Shown here piece by piece: positions 35,336-43,949 of a stretch of DNA of 64,000 nucleotides (the stretch's first letter is position 1; each line of letters opens with the position of its first letter). Source of the stretch: Pseudoduganella flava (GTDB lineage: Bacteria; Pseudomonadota; Gammaproteobacteria; Burkholderiales; Burkholderiaceae_D); assembly GCF_007830495.1 (NCBI RefSeq), contig NZ_VLKW01000004.1, positions 372,001 to 436,000 on the forward strand, read 5' to 3'. A program made the translations under genes and the position numbers. A model generated the notes under the pieces. It ran no database searches, was not told where the DNA came from, and saw only the letters and a list, made by a program, of their open reading frames with translations.

Positions 35336-36171
35336 TCGGCCGCGCGTTCGTCGTCGCCGCGTTGTTCGGCGTGACGACCGCGCGGGCCGAGGTATCCGTG
35401 CCCGTCGCGCTGGAGAAGGGCATCCCCGTCGCCCAGCTGACGATCGCCGGTGCGACCTATCCGTTCACGTTCGACATCGGCTCCGGGCGCACCGTGCACC
35501 TGACGCGCGAGGTGATGGCGGCCATTCCCGGCTTGAAGCTCACGGGACGCAAGGTGCAAAGCTCCGACCTGACGGGCAAGGTGCGCGACGAGGAGGAGTT
35601 CGTGATTCCCGATCTCGTCATCAACGGCGTGTCGTTCGGCGAGGTGACGGGTGTGTCCCATGAGCCGTGGGGCCTGACCATCGGCGAAGGCGCGGGGCCG
35701 CCGCCGCATTCGGTCATCGGCCTGGCATTGTTCGAAAAGCAGCCGTTCGTGTACGACCAGAGCCGGCTGGAGCTGCGCTTTGGGACACCGCTGGCGTTGG
35801 GGAAGGAGTGGCACCCGATGTCCCACGAACGGGCGCATGAGGGTATCGTGATGACGCTGTCGAACCCGCGCGGGAAATACCGGATGGTGTTCGACACGGC
35901 CGCCAACCTGTCGCTCGTCAAACCGCAGTCGGTGCAGGCGCAGGGCGACCAGACGGCCAAGTGCGACCTGTTCGGCCCGGCCCGGCCATGCGAGTACGTC
36001 GGCGTGGCGCTGGAAGGCGGTGTCCCGCTGAAGGCTTACCTGATGCCGTTGCCGGACCGCTTCGCGGCCGACGGCATCCTCGGCGCCGACTTCTTCCAGG
36101 CCTACGGGGTGTATATGGACCTGGCCAACCGCACCGTGGCGCTGAAGCCCGCCAGGCCGGCGGCTAAATAA
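35332..36171 (+). CDS. Exported retropepsin-like (aspartyl-protease-fold) protein
   Basis: The 279-residue protein has a signal peptide (about 1-18, ARA). Two repeated halves resemble pepsin/retropepsin lobes: FDIGSGRTVHL near residue 44 and MVFDTAANLSLV near 187, versus the active FDTG[SA] motif. Both are altered (DIG and DTA), so proteolytic activity is doubtful. The ATG overlaps the stop of the PLP enzyme gene (ATGA), implying coupling. It converges on lexA with a 3-bp gap. Confidence 0.7.
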   Translation: MIGRAFVVAALFGVTTARAEVSVPVALEKGIPVAQLTIAGATYPFTFDIGSGRTVHLTREVMAAIPGLKLTGRKVQSSDLTGKVRDEEEFVIPDLVINGVSFGEVTGVSHEPWGLTIGEGAGPPPHSVIGLALFEKQPFVYDQSRLELRFGTPLALGKEWHPMSHERAHEGIVMTLSNPRGKYRMVFDTAANLSLVKPQSVQAQGDQTAKCDLFGPARPCEYVGVALEGGVPLKAYLMPLPDRFAADGILGADFFQAYGVYMDLANRTVALKPARPAAK

Positions 36172-36174
36172 CGC

Positions 36175-36840
36175 TCAGTGCCAGGCGCGCACGAGCCCCA
36201 CAGCCAGGCCTTCCAGCGCGAACTCGTCTTCTTCCGGGCGCACGGTGATCACCTTGAAGTCCGGATTCTCCGGCAGCAGTTCGATCGTCGAGCCGGTACG
36301 GCGGTAGCGCTTCACGGTGACTTCGCTGCCGATCCGCGCAACGACGATCTGGCCGTTCTTCGCGCTGTCCACTTTCTTCACGGCCAGCAGGTCGCCGTCC
36401 ATGATGCCCACGTCGCGCATCGACTCGCCGCGCACCTTCAACAGGTAGTCGGGCTTGGCGGAGAACAGCGCGGGGTCGACGCTGTACGTCGTCTCCAGGT
36501 TTTCCTGCGCCAGCATCGGCGAGCCGGCGGCCACGCGGCCGATCAGCGGCAGTTGCATCAGCAGCGGGGCCGGTACGCGCGGCAGCGGCTCCAGGTCGGC
36601 CACGCCGGCCGACGACGTGGCGGGCCGCTCGCCCAGCAGGCGGATGCCACGCGACGTGCCCGCCGTGATCTCGATGGCCCCTTTGCGCGCCAGCGCCTTC
36701 AGGTGTTCCTCGGCCGCGTTGGCCGATTTGAAGCCCAGCTCGGCGGCGATCTCCGCGCGGGTGGGCGGGAAGCCGGTATTGTCGATGGCATCCCTGATCA
36801 GGTTGAGAATTTGTTCCTGCCGTGCGGTGAGCTTGATCAT
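36175..36840 (-). CDS. lexA: LexA, SOS repressor
   Basis: The 221-residue repressor has an N-terminal winged helix ([12 protein letters not shown] to about 70) and a C-terminal protease. Self-cleavage falls at Ala105-Gly106 (GRVAAGSPM), with Ser140 (RGESMRD) and Lys177 (EVTVKRYRR) as the dyad. RecA filaments trigger cleavage after DNA damage. The start [10 protein letters not shown] is chosen over an ATG four codons upstream as the usual N-terminus. Two SOS boxes in its promoter show autorepression. Confidence 0.96.
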   Translation of the reverse strand: MIKLTARQEQILNLIRDAIDNTGFPPTRAEIAAELGFKSANAAEEHLKALARKGAIEITAGTSRGIRLLGERPATSSAGVADLEPLPRVPAPLLMQLPLIGRVAAGSPMLAQENLETTYSVDPALFSAKPDYLLKVRGESMRDVGIMDGDLLAVKKVDSAKNGQIVVARIGSEVTVKRYRRTGSTIELLPENPDFKVITVRPEEDEFALEGLAVGLVRAWH

Positions 36841-36856
36841 GGTGCGAAGCAAAGTG

Positions 36857-36889
36857 CTGTGGATATAGACAGTCTGTATTTTTGTACAG
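36857..36889 (-). promoter_or_regulatory. Two tandem LexA (SOS) boxes
   Basis: CTGT-N8-ACAG occurs at 36857-36872 and again at 36874-36889, one base apart, just upstream of lexA. Two adjacent operators are also found before E. coli lexA and give tight autoregulation. Confidence 0.88.
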
Positions 36890-36926
36890 TGTCAGAGGGA
36901 ATGCAAGGGGAAATGATGAAAAGAGC

Positions 36927-36963
36927 GAAATATTTCCTGGAAAATGGTGTCTGACACCATTTT
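36927..36963. repeat. Modular palindromic repeat, GGTGTCTGACACC type
   Basis: AAAATGGTGTC T GACACCATTTT (36941-36963) is a perfect 11-bp-arm palindrome, preceded by GAAATATTTCC (36927-36937), the same core as in the other repeat types. It lies between lexA and rpsF and ends with a T-run, so it may also work as a terminator. Confidence 0.75.
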
Positions 36964-37100
36964 TCACCCGGCGCGCACCGATTCCAGGCTGGTGGCTAGC
37001 TAGCAATTGGCCAAAAATCCTGCTATGCTTGCGGGCTTACCTCTTCCCACACCTGTCTTGACGCCAGGGTGGGCTATCAACAGTCCTTAAGGGAGTTTGC

Positions 37101-37484
37101 ATGCGTCACTACGAAATCGTATTTATCGTCCATCCGGACCAAAGCGAGCAAGTGCCCGCGATGATCGAACGTTACAAGACCAGCGTGACCTCGCGCGGCG
37201 GTAACGTGCACCGCGTGGAAGATTGGGGCCGCCGTCAAATGGCGTACTCGATCCAGAAGCTGGCCAAGGCTCACTACATCTGCATGAACATCGAGTGCGA
37301 CAACGACACTCTGGTCGAACTGGAAACCGCGTTCAAGTTCAATGATGCCGTGCTGCGCCACCTGACCGTCAAGATGAAGAAAGCGGAAACCGCTCCTTCG
37401 CCGATGATGAAGTCGGTCCAGCGTGAAGACGCCGCCAAGAGCCACCGCGCTGAAGCCGCGGCCGCTCCGGCAGCCGCAGCCTAA
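37101..37484 (+). CDS. rpsF: 30S ribosomal protein S6
   Basis: The 127-residue S6 begins [19 protein letters not shown] and has [20 protein letters not shown]. The C-terminal tail is Ala/Glu-rich. It leads the conserved rpsF-priB-rpsR-rplI operon. An extended -10 (TGCTATGCT, 37021-37029) is a possible promoter. Confidence 0.97.
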   Translation: MRHYEIVFIVHPDQSEQVPAMIERYKTSVTSRGGNVHRVEDWGRRQMAYSIQKLAKAHYICMNIECDNDTLVELETAFKFNDAVLRHLTVKMKKAETAPSPMMKSVQREDAAKSHRAEAAAAPAAAA

Positions 37485-37496
37485 GACACAGGATTC

Positions 37497-37820
37497 TTGC
37501 TGAACGAGCTGAGTTTCACCGGCCTGATCGCCGAGCGGGAAGTCATCCGCTACACGCCCGCCGGGCTGCCGATCGTGAATGCAGTATTGCAGCACAGTTC
37601 GCAGCAGGTCGAGGCAGGCATCGCCCGACTGACCGAGTTCGAGATCGCCGCGGTTGCCGCGGGGGAGATTTCGGGCCGCTTCAGCCAGGCGCCGCTGGGA
37701 GGAGCTTATGAATTCTCGGGCTTCCTCGCCAGAAAAAGCCGCAACAGCAAGAGCCTGGTATTTCACATCATTGATTTTCGTGCCGTCCAGACGACACAAT
37801 ATTTAGATACAGGAGCCTAA
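37497..37820 (+). CDS. priB: Primosomal replication protein N (PriB)
   Basis: The 107-residue OB-fold single-strand DNA-binding protein acts in replication restart with PriA and DnaT. It begins [24 protein letters not shown]. The start is TTG, 12 bp after rpsF; no ATG gives the family N-terminus. rpsR follows after one base. Confidence 0.93.
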   Translation: MLNELSFTGLIAEREVIRYTPAGLPIVNAVLQHSSQQVEAGIARLTEFEIAAVAAGEISGRFSQAPLGGAYEFSGFLARKSRNSKSLVFHIIDFRAVQTTQYLDTGA

Positions 37821-37821
37821 A

Positions 37822-38112
37822 ATGGCATTCGGTAAAAAGTTCGATAAAAACAAAGCTAAGCTGAAAGAAAAGCGCAAACAGCAGAATCCGCTGTTCAAGC
37901 GTAAGAAGTTCTGCCGCTTCACCGCCGCTGGCGTTGAACAAGTCGATTACAAAGACGTCGACACGCTGAAGGACTTCATCCAGGAAAACGGCAAGATCAT
38001 GCCGGCACGCCTGACCGGCACGAAGGCGCACTACCAGCGTCAAGTGGACACCGCGATCAAGCGCGCACGCTACCTGGCCCTGCTGCCGTACACCGATCTG
38101 CACCACGCCTAA
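37822..38112 (+). CDS. rpsR: 30S ribosomal protein S18
   Basis: The 96-residue S18 has a basic N-terminal extension and the family block [18 protein letters not shown], ending in [20 protein letters not shown]. It pairs with S6 on the 30S platform, encoded two genes upstream. Confidence 0.97.
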   Translation: MAFGKKFDKNKAKLKEKRKQQNPLFKRKKFCRFTAAGVEQVDYKDVDTLKDFIQENGKIMPARLTGTKAHYQRQVDTAIKRARYLALLPYTDLHHA

Positions 38113-38146
38113 TCGGCAGCAGTACAGATAGAACCTGGAGAACATT

Positions 38147-38599
38147 ATGCAAATCATTCTGCTGGAAAAAGTTATCAACGTCGGCAACCTGGGCGACGTG
38201 GTGAAGGTCAAGGACGGTTACGCACGTAACTTCCTGATCCCGCAAAAGCTGGCACGCCGTGCCACGACCGCAGCTGTGGCCGAGTTCGAAGCCAAGCGCG
38301 CCGAACTGGAAAAAGCTGCCGCTGAAAAGCTGGCCGCTGCACAAGCCCAGGGCGACAAGCTGAGCGGCATGACCGTGACCGTGTCGCAGAAGGCCGGCGT
38401 CGACGGCCGTCTGTTCGGTTCCGTGACCAACTACGACATCGCTGAAGCGCTGACGAAAGCTGGCTTCGCTGTGGAAAAAGCTGCCGTGCGCATGCCGACC
38501 GGCCCGCTGAAAACCGTGGGCGAGCACCCGGTTTCCGTGGCACTGCACACCGACGTCGTGGTCGAAGTGACCGTGGCCGTCGTGGGCGACGCTGCGTAA
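38147..38599 (+). CDS. rplI: 50S ribosomal protein L9
   Basis: The 150-residue L9 begins [19 protein letters not shown] with the N-terminal RNA-binding domain ([15 protein letters not shown]), a long connecting helix and a C-terminal domain. GGAGAAC precedes the ATG. It ends the ribosomal operon, followed by a terminator. Confidence 0.97.
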   Translation: MQIILLEKVINVGNLGDVVKVKDGYARNFLIPQKLARRATTAAVAEFEAKRAELEKAAAEKLAAAQAQGDKLSGMTVTVSQKAGVDGRLFGSVTNYDIAEALTKAGFAVEKAAVRMPTGPLKTVGEHPVSVALHTDVVVEVTVAVVGDAA

Positions 38600-38646
38600 T
38601 CCTGCACACGGAATCTTTTCCGCGTCAGGACTGTCGTATACATTGA

Positions 38647-38672
38647 AAAAGCCGGGTTCGCCCGGCTTTTTT
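38647..38672 (+). terminator. Terminator after rplI
   Basis: AAAAGCCGGG, loop TTCG, CCCGGC, then six T. The UUCG-type tetraloop makes it strong. Confidence 0.92.
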
Positions 38673-38754
38673 ATTGCTGCAGCCCAGCGCGCATGCGCCT
38701 GATGGTTGCATGCGACATTGCTTCTGATTATGAACTTTGCCCTGCGGTTGCAGG

Positions 38755-38760
38755 TATAAT
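38755..38760 (+). promoter_or_regulatory. -10 element immediately upstream of dnaB
   Basis: A perfect TATAAT ends 7 bp before the proposed dnaB ATG, so transcription would start at about the start codon, giving a leaderless message. No clear -35 is seen at 16-18 bp. Confidence 0.45.
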
Positions 38761-38767
38761 GCGCGCC

Positions 38768-40153
38768 ATGAATGCCCCATCCGACCCGCAAGTCGATTCC
38801 CTCCGCATCCCGCCGCACTCGATCGAAGCCGAGCAATCGGTCATCGGCGGCCTGCTGCGCGATAACGCCGCGTGGGACCGCATCGCCGATTTCATGCATG
38901 CGGAGGACTTCTATCGCTACGACCACCGGATCATCTTCGAGCAGATGATCCGCCTGATCAACGCCGGCAAGCCCGCCGACGTGATCACCGTCTACGAAGC
39001 CCTGACGATGCTGGGCAAGGCCGAGGAGTGCGGTGGCCTGCAGTACCTGAACGCGATGGCGCAGAACACGCCGTCCGCCGCGAACATCCGCCGCTATGCG
39101 GAAATCGTCCGCGACCGCGGCGTGCTGCGCAAGCTGATCACGGTGGCCGACGAAATCTCCGGCAACGCGTTTTCCCCGCAAGGCAAGGAAGTCAAGCAGA
39201 TGCTCGACGAGGCGGAGTCGAAGATCTTCGCGATCGCCGAGCAGGGCGCGCGCGGTGCGCAGGGTTGGCTCGCCGTGCAGCCGCTGCTGACGCAGGTCGT
39301 CGAGCGGATCGACGAGCTGTACAGCCGCGACAGCGGCAGCGAGATCACCGGCGTGCCGACCGGTTTCACGGACCTGGACAAGATGACGTCCGGCCTGCAG
39401 CCGGGCGACCTCGTCATCGTGGCGGGACGTCCATCGATGGGCAAGACGGCGTTCTCCGTCAACATCGGCGAGAACGTCGCGATCGAGGCGGGCCTGCCCG
39501 TCGCCGTGTTCTCGATGGAGATGGGCGGCGCGCAGCTGGCGATGCGTATGCTGGGCTCGGTCGGCCAGCTGGACCAGCATCGCCTGCGTACGGGCAAGCT
39601 GAACGACGAAGACTGGCCGCGGCTGACGCACGCGATCCAGAAGATGAACGAGGCGCAGCTGTACATCGACGAGACGCCGGCACTGAACCCGATCGAGATG
39701 CGCGCCCGCGCGCGACGCCTGGCGCGCCAGTGCGGCAAGCTGGGCCTGATCATCGTCGACTACCTGCAGCTGATGCAGGGTTCGCAGCCGGGCGACAACC
39801 GCGCGGCCGAGATCTCCGAGATCTCCCGTTCGCTGAAGGGCCTGGCGAAGGAATTGCATTGCCCCGTGATCGCGCTGTCGCAGCTGAACCGCTCGCTGGA
39901 ACAGCGTCCGAACAAACGTCCCGTGATGTCCGACTTGCGCGAATCCGGCGCTATCGAACAGGATGCGGACGTGATCATCTTCCTGTACCGCGACGAGGTG
40001 TACAACCCCGATTCGCCGGACAAGGGCACCGCCGAGATCATCATCGGCAAGCAGCGTAACGGCCCGATCGGCGCGATCCGCCTGACCTGGATGGGCATGT
40101 ACACCAAGTTCGGCAACTACACCGGTAATCTGTCGATCTACCAGGGCGACTGA
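38768..40153 (+). CDS. dnaB: Replicative DNA helicase DnaB
   Basis: The 461-residue helicase has an N-terminal domain (about 18-120, PPHSIEAEQSVIGGLL) and a RecA-like C-terminal motor with Walker A GRPSMGKTAF and Walker B LIIVDYLQLM. No intein is present. The ATG at 38768 gives the standard length; in-frame upstream starts at 38759 and 38693 would pass through the TATAAT. It unwinds DNA at the fork. Confidence 0.96.
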   Translation: MNAPSDPQVDSLRIPPHSIEAEQSVIGGLLRDNAAWDRIADFMHAEDFYRYDHRIIFEQMIRLINAGKPADVITVYEALTMLGKAEECGGLQYLNAMAQNTPSAANIRRYAEIVRDRGVLRKLITVADEISGNAFSPQGKEVKQMLDEAESKIFAIAEQGARGAQGWLAVQPLLTQVVERIDELYSRDSGSEITGVPTGFTDLDKMTSGLQPGDLVIVAGRPSMGKTAFSVNIGENVAIEAGLPVAVFSMEMGGAQLAMRMLGSVGQLDQHRLRTGKLNDEDWPRLTHAIQKMNEAQLYIDETPALNPIEMRARARRLARQCGKLGLIIVDYLQLMQGSQPGDNRAAEISEISRSLKGLAKELHCPVIALSQLNRSLEQRPNKRPVMSDLRESGAIEQDADVIIFLYRDEVYNPDSPDKGTAEIIIGKQRNGPIGAIRLTWMGMYTKFGNYTGNLSIYQGD

Positions 40154-40219
40154 TGAACCAGAGGGGCCGCTAGAGCACGGCCCCGGCAGCACCCACGAAT
40201 CAACCCAACGGAGAATAAA

Positions 40220-40846
40220 ATGTTTGGACGCCTGATGCCCACCGAGGGCAAATTCTTTGACCTGTTCAACCAGCATGCGGAACTGTGCGTCAAGGGCGCG
40301 AAAGAAATGCTGGGCCTGATGACGAACTTCGACGACCTCGAAAACCGCGTCCACGCGATCGAAAGCATCGAGAAACAGGCGGACAAGATCACCTACACGG
40401 CTGTCGACCTGCTGCACAAGACGTTCATCACGCCGCTGGACCGCGACGACATCCACAAGCTGATCACGAAGATGGACGACATCCTCGACATGATGGAAGA
40501 CGCCGGCCAGACCGTGTCGCTGTACGACCTGCACGCCGTGACGCCGGAAGCGAAGCGCCTGGCCGAACTGGTGCTGGCCTGCTGCGAGAAGGTGCAGGCC
40601 GCTGTCGCCCTGCTGGCGAACATGGACAATGCCCGCGAGATCGTCGGCATCTGCGAAGAGATCGACCGCCTGGAATCGGACGCCGACCACGTGATGCGCG
40701 CCGCGATGTCGAAGCTGTTCCGCGACGAGCCGGACGTGCGCAACCTGATCAAGATGAAAGCGATCTACGAGATCCTGGAAACCGTGACGGACCGCTGCGA
40801 GGACGTGGCCAACATCATCGAAGGCATCATCGTCGAGAACGCGTAA
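40220..40846 (+). CDS. DUF47 family protein, phosphate-transport accessory
   Basis: The 208-residue all-helical protein is of the DUF47/PhoU-like class. It has repeated acidic helices (IESIEKQADKITYTAVDLL, EEIDRLESDADHVM). DUF47 genes commonly sit before pit genes and modulate low-affinity phosphate uptake. The pit gene follows after 25 bp, so the two act together. Confidence 0.92.
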   Translation: MFGRLMPTEGKFFDLFNQHAELCVKGAKEMLGLMTNFDDLENRVHAIESIEKQADKITYTAVDLLHKTFITPLDRDDIHKLITKMDDILDMMEDAGQTVSLYDLHAVTPEAKRLAELVLACCEKVQAAVALLANMDNAREIVGICEEIDRLESDADHVMRAAMSKLFRDEPDVRNLIKMKAIYEILETVTDRCEDVANIIEGIIVENA

Positions 40847-40871
40847 CGCGCGCCACGAGCAGAACAACAAT

Positions 40872-41882
40872 ATGCAGACCCTACAAATCAGCATCTACGC
40901 GCTCGCGGTACTGATCTTCCTGGCACTGATCTTCGATTTCATGAACGGCTTCCACGACGCCGCGAACGCGATCGCGACGGTCGTGTCGACGGGCGTGCTG
41001 AAGCCGCAAACGGCCGTGGCGATGGCCGCCTTCTTCAACTTCATCGCGATCTTCATCGTCGGCCTGAAAGTGGCGACGACGATCGGCAAGGGCACCATCG
41101 ACCCGCACGTGGTCGACCATTATGTGATCTTCGGCGCCCTCGTTGGCGCCATCGTGTGGAACGTGATCACCTGGTACTACGGCATTCCGTCGTCGTCGTC
41201 GCACGCGCTGATCGGCGGCCTGGTGGGCGCCGCCGTCGCCAAGTCCGGCACCGGCGCACTGGTCGCCGGCGGCTTGATCAAGACGGTCGTGTTCATCGTC
41301 GTCGCGCCGCTGCTGGGCTTCATCCTCGGCTCCGTCATCATGCTCATCGTGTCGTGGGTGTTCGTCAAATCGACGCCCCGCAAGATCGACGGCTGGTTCC
41401 GCCGCCTGCAGCTGTTCTCGGCGGCCAGCTACAGCTTGGGCCACGGCGGCAACGACGCGCAGAAAACCATGGGCATCATCTGGATGCTGCTGATCGCGTC
41501 CGGCCACGTGGCCGCGACCGATACGACGCCGCCGACCTGGGTCATCGTCGCGTGCTATGCGGCGATCTCGTTCGGCACGCTGTTTGGCGGCTGGCGCATC
41601 GTGAAAACCATGGGCCAGAAGATCACGAAACTGAAACCTGTCGGCGGCTTCTGCGCCGAGACGGGCGGCGCGATCACGCTCCTGATGGCATCGTTCTGGG
41701 GCGTGCCCGTATCGACGACGCACACGATCACGGGCGCCATCGTCGGCGTCGGCTCGGCGCAGCGCCTGTCGGCCGTGCGCTGGGGCGTGGCCGGCAATAT
41801 CGTGTGGGCGTGGATCTTCACGATTCCCGCCTCCGCGTTCGTCGCGGCGATCGGCTGGTGGATCGGCACCCACATCATGTGA
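40872..41882 (+). CDS. pit: Low-affinity inorganic phosphate transporter (PiT family)
   Basis: The 336-residue membrane protein has about ten helices and the two inverted PiT signatures: DFMNGFHDAANAIATVVSTG near the start and SLGHGGNDAQKTMGI in the second half. It imports phosphate, probably as a metal-phosphate complex, driven by protons. It is preceded by its DUF47 partner and followed by a terminator. Confidence 0.95.
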   Translation: MQTLQISIYALAVLIFLALIFDFMNGFHDAANAIATVVSTGVLKPQTAVAMAAFFNFIAIFIVGLKVATTIGKGTIDPHVVDHYVIFGALVGAIVWNVITWYYGIPSSSSHALIGGLVGAAVAKSGTGALVAGGLIKTVVFIVVAPLLGFILGSVIMLIVSWVFVKSTPRKIDGWFRRLQLFSAASYSLGHGGNDAQKTMGIIWMLLIASGHVAATDTTPPTWVIVACYAAISFGTLFGGWRIVKTMGQKITKLKPVGGFCAETGGAITLLMASFWGVPVSTTHTITGAIVGVGSAQRLSAVRWGVAGNIVWAWIFTIPASAFVAAIGWWIGTHIM

Positions 41883-41900
41883 TGAACCACATGACAAGAA

Positions 41901-41927
41901 AAAAGGAGGCTCCGGCCTCCTTTTTTT
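41901..41927 (+). terminator. pit terminator
   Basis: GGAGGC, loop TCCG, GCCTCC, with A-run before and seven T after. It begins about 20 bp past the pit stop. Confidence 0.92.
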
Positions 41928-41947
41928 ATCTACGCTAGAATGACCGC

Positions 41948-42940
41948 ATGGTTTCCGCAATTGCTTCCCTCTCGCAGTCCCTGCTGCGCCTCAAGCCCGA
42001 CAACTTCACGCTTGCCCTCCTGACCACCGTCGCCGTCGCCTCCGTGCTGCCGTGCACGGGCCAGGCGGCCGCGGTGTTCGGCGACGTCACCACGTTCGCG
42101 ATCGGTTTGTTGTTCTTCCTGCACGGCGCCAAGCTGTCGCGCACGGCCATCGTGGAAGGCGTCACGCACTGGCGCCTGCACGTGCTGGTGCTGTGCTGTA
42201 CCTTCGTGCTGTTCCCGCTGCTTGGCCTGCTGTTCAAGCCGCTCGCGCTGCACGTGCTGACGCCGGAGCTGTATCTGGGCCTGCTGTTCCTGTGCATGCT
42301 GCCGTCCACGGTGCAGTCGTCGATCGCGTTGACCGCAATGGGCCGCGGTAACGTGCCGGCCGCGATCTGCAGCGCCTCCGCATCGAACTTCCTCGGCATC
42401 TTCATCACGCCACTGCTGGTGTCCGCATTCGTCGTACAGGGCCACGCGGCGCGTTCGACGAACGACGCCGTCCTCGCCATCGTGCTGCAGTTGCTGGTGC
42501 CGTTCATCGCCGGCCAGCTGGCGCGCCCGCTGATCGGCGCGTGGGTGGACAAGCACAAGCCGCTGCTGAAATACGTGGACCAGGGCTCGATCCTGCTGGT
42601 CGTCTACACGGCGTTCTCGGAAGCGGTCAGCGAAGGTATCTGGCACAAGCTGTCGCCGCAACTGCTGGTCACGCTGGGCGTCGTCTGCGGCGTGCTGCTG
42701 GCGCTCGTGCTGGCGTTGTCGTACTACGTCAGCCGCAAGCTGGGCTTCTCGCGCGAGGACGAGGTGACGATCGTGTTCTGCGGCTCGAAGAAAAGCCTCG
42801 CTTCCGGCGTGCCGATGGCGAAGGTGCTGTTCGCCACGTCGTCGCTGGGAATGATCATCCTGCCCCTGATGTTGTTCCACCAGATCCAGTTGATGGTATG
42901 CGCCGTGCTGGCGCAGCGGTTCGCGCAGCGTTCCGGTTAA
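41948..42940 (+). CDS. Bile acid:sodium symporter family transporter (YfeH/SLC10A7-like)
   Basis: The 330-residue membrane protein has about ten helices. The blocks TFAIGLLFFLHGAKLSR, LCMLPSTVQSSIALT and FCGSKKSLASGVPMAKVLF are those of the SBF-like family related to E. coli YfeH. The substrate is not known; bile acids are unlikely. It converges on the unknown gene at 42937 with a 4-bp overlap. Confidence 0.88.
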   Translation: MVSAIASLSQSLLRLKPDNFTLALLTTVAVASVLPCTGQAAAVFGDVTTFAIGLLFFLHGAKLSRTAIVEGVTHWRLHVLVLCCTFVLFPLLGLLFKPLALHVLTPELYLGLLFLCMLPSTVQSSIALTAMGRGNVPAAICSASASNFLGIFITPLLVSAFVVQGHAARSTNDAVLAIVLQLLVPFIAGQLARPLIGAWVDKHKPLLKYVDQGSILLVVYTAFSEAVSEGIWHKLSPQLLVTLGVVCGVLLALVLALSYYVSRKLGFSREDEVTIVFCGSKKSLASGVPMAKVLFATSSLGMIILPLMLFHQIQLMVCAVLAQRFAQRSG

Positions 42941-43326
42941 GCGCCGGGCGCATCCACCAGCAGCGCGGCGCGCAGCGCGCGGATGCGCCGGTCGACGAAG
43001 TAGCCGCCCGCCTCGGTGTACTGCAGGTAAGCGCGGCCGCAGTCGCGGCAGCGCGTCACCTGGCAGCGGTTGTACGGATACCAGCGCGGCGCGATCGGCG
43101 CCTGCACGCTGTCATAGCGCGTGCCGTCCGGATGGTATTCGGCGAACGTCGCTTCCGCATACGGGTCTTCCACCAGCGTGCCGACCGGCGTGCATTGCGC
43201 CGGGTCCAGTGTGACGGGGTAGCTGATCCAGCCTGCCGCGGCGTCGCCGGGGCACATGCAGGGCGCGGTCACGGCATCCGAACGCGCAGCCCACTCCTGC
43301 AGCGCCTTGAAAGTCAGTGTGTACAT
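42937..43326 (-). CDS. Unknown Cys-rich protein, divergent from the XRE-cupin gene
   Basis: The 129-residue protein has no recognised domain. It contains Cys pairs CMC near residue 24 and CQVTRCRDCG near 88-97, which could bind a metal, followed by RAYLQYTEAGGYFVDRRIRAL. MYTLTFKALQEW is the preferred start; longer options begin inside the divergent promoter. It shares a 56-bp promoter gap with the XRE-cupin gene. Confidence 0.6.
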   Translation of the reverse strand: MYTLTFKALQEWAARSDAVTAPCMCPGDAAAGWISYPVTLDPAQCTPVGTLVEDPYAEATFAEYHPDGTRYDSVQAPIAPRWYPYNRCQVTRCRDCGRAYLQYTEAGGYFVDRRIRALRAALLVDAPGA

Positions 43327-43363
43327 CGGCCGATTGTAGCCCATCTTGCATCTCATCCCGAAT

Positions 43364-43380
43364 TTGAGATATTATCTCAA
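43364..43380. promoter_or_regulatory. Palindromic operator between the unknown gene and the XRE-cupin gene
   Basis: TTGAGATA T TATCTCAA is a perfect palindrome ending 2 bp before the XRE ATG. Its position suggests autoregulation by the XRE protein, which may also control the divergent gene. Confidence 0.65.
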
Positions 43381-43382
43381 TT

Positions 43383-43949
43383 ATGGGAAATCATGACGAA
43401 TTCGAGACGAAGCTGGTGGCCCGGCTGGCGGCGCTGCGCGAACAGCGCGGCTGGTCGCTGGACGAGCTGGCCAAGCGAAGCGGCATCAGCCGCGCCACGC
43501 TGTCGCGCCTGGAGCGCGGCGAAACCAGTCCCACGGCGGCGCTGCTGGGCAAGCTGTGCGCCGCGTACGGCTTGCCGATGTCGCGCCTGATCGCCGCCGT
43601 CGAGGAGCAGGGCGCGCAGCTGATCAAGGCTGCCGAGCAGGCCGTATGGACCGATCCGGCCAGCGGCTTCACGCGCCGGATGGTGTCGCCGCCGGCGCAG
43701 GGCATGCGCGCGGAACTGATCGAAGGGCGGCTGCCCGCCGGCGCCGTCATCGATTACGAAGCGCCGCCCGTGTCCGGCCTGGAGCAGCACATCTGGATGC
43801 TCGACGGCCTGCTTGAGTACACGCTGGACGGCACCGTCCACACATTGCAGACCGGCGACTGCCTGCGTTTTCGCCTGTACGGCGCCACGCGCTTCGCGTG
43901 CCCCGGCCCCATGGGCGCCCACTACCTGATCGCCATCTGCGAGCCATGA
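43383..43949 (+). CDS. XRE-family regulator with C-terminal cupin domain
   Basis: The 188-residue protein has an N-terminal helix-turn-helix (about 13-67, LDELAKRSGISRATLSRLERGE) and a C-terminal cupin (about 105-185, GLEQHIWMLDGLLEYTLDG and GDCLRFRLYGATRF). Such regulators sense a small molecule through the cupin and often control an adjacent enzyme or exporter. The stop overlaps the next start by 4 bp (ATGA), so it is coupled to the double GNAT protein. Confidence 0.9.
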   Translation: MGNHDEFETKLVARLAALREQRGWSLDELAKRSGISRATLSRLERGETSPTAALLGKLCAAYGLPMSRLIAAVEEQGAQLIKAAEQAVWTDPASGFTRRMVSPPAQGMRAELIEGRLPAGAVIDYEAPPVSGLEQHIWMLDGLLEYTLDGTVHTLQTGDCLRFRLYGATRFACPGPMGAHYLIAICEP

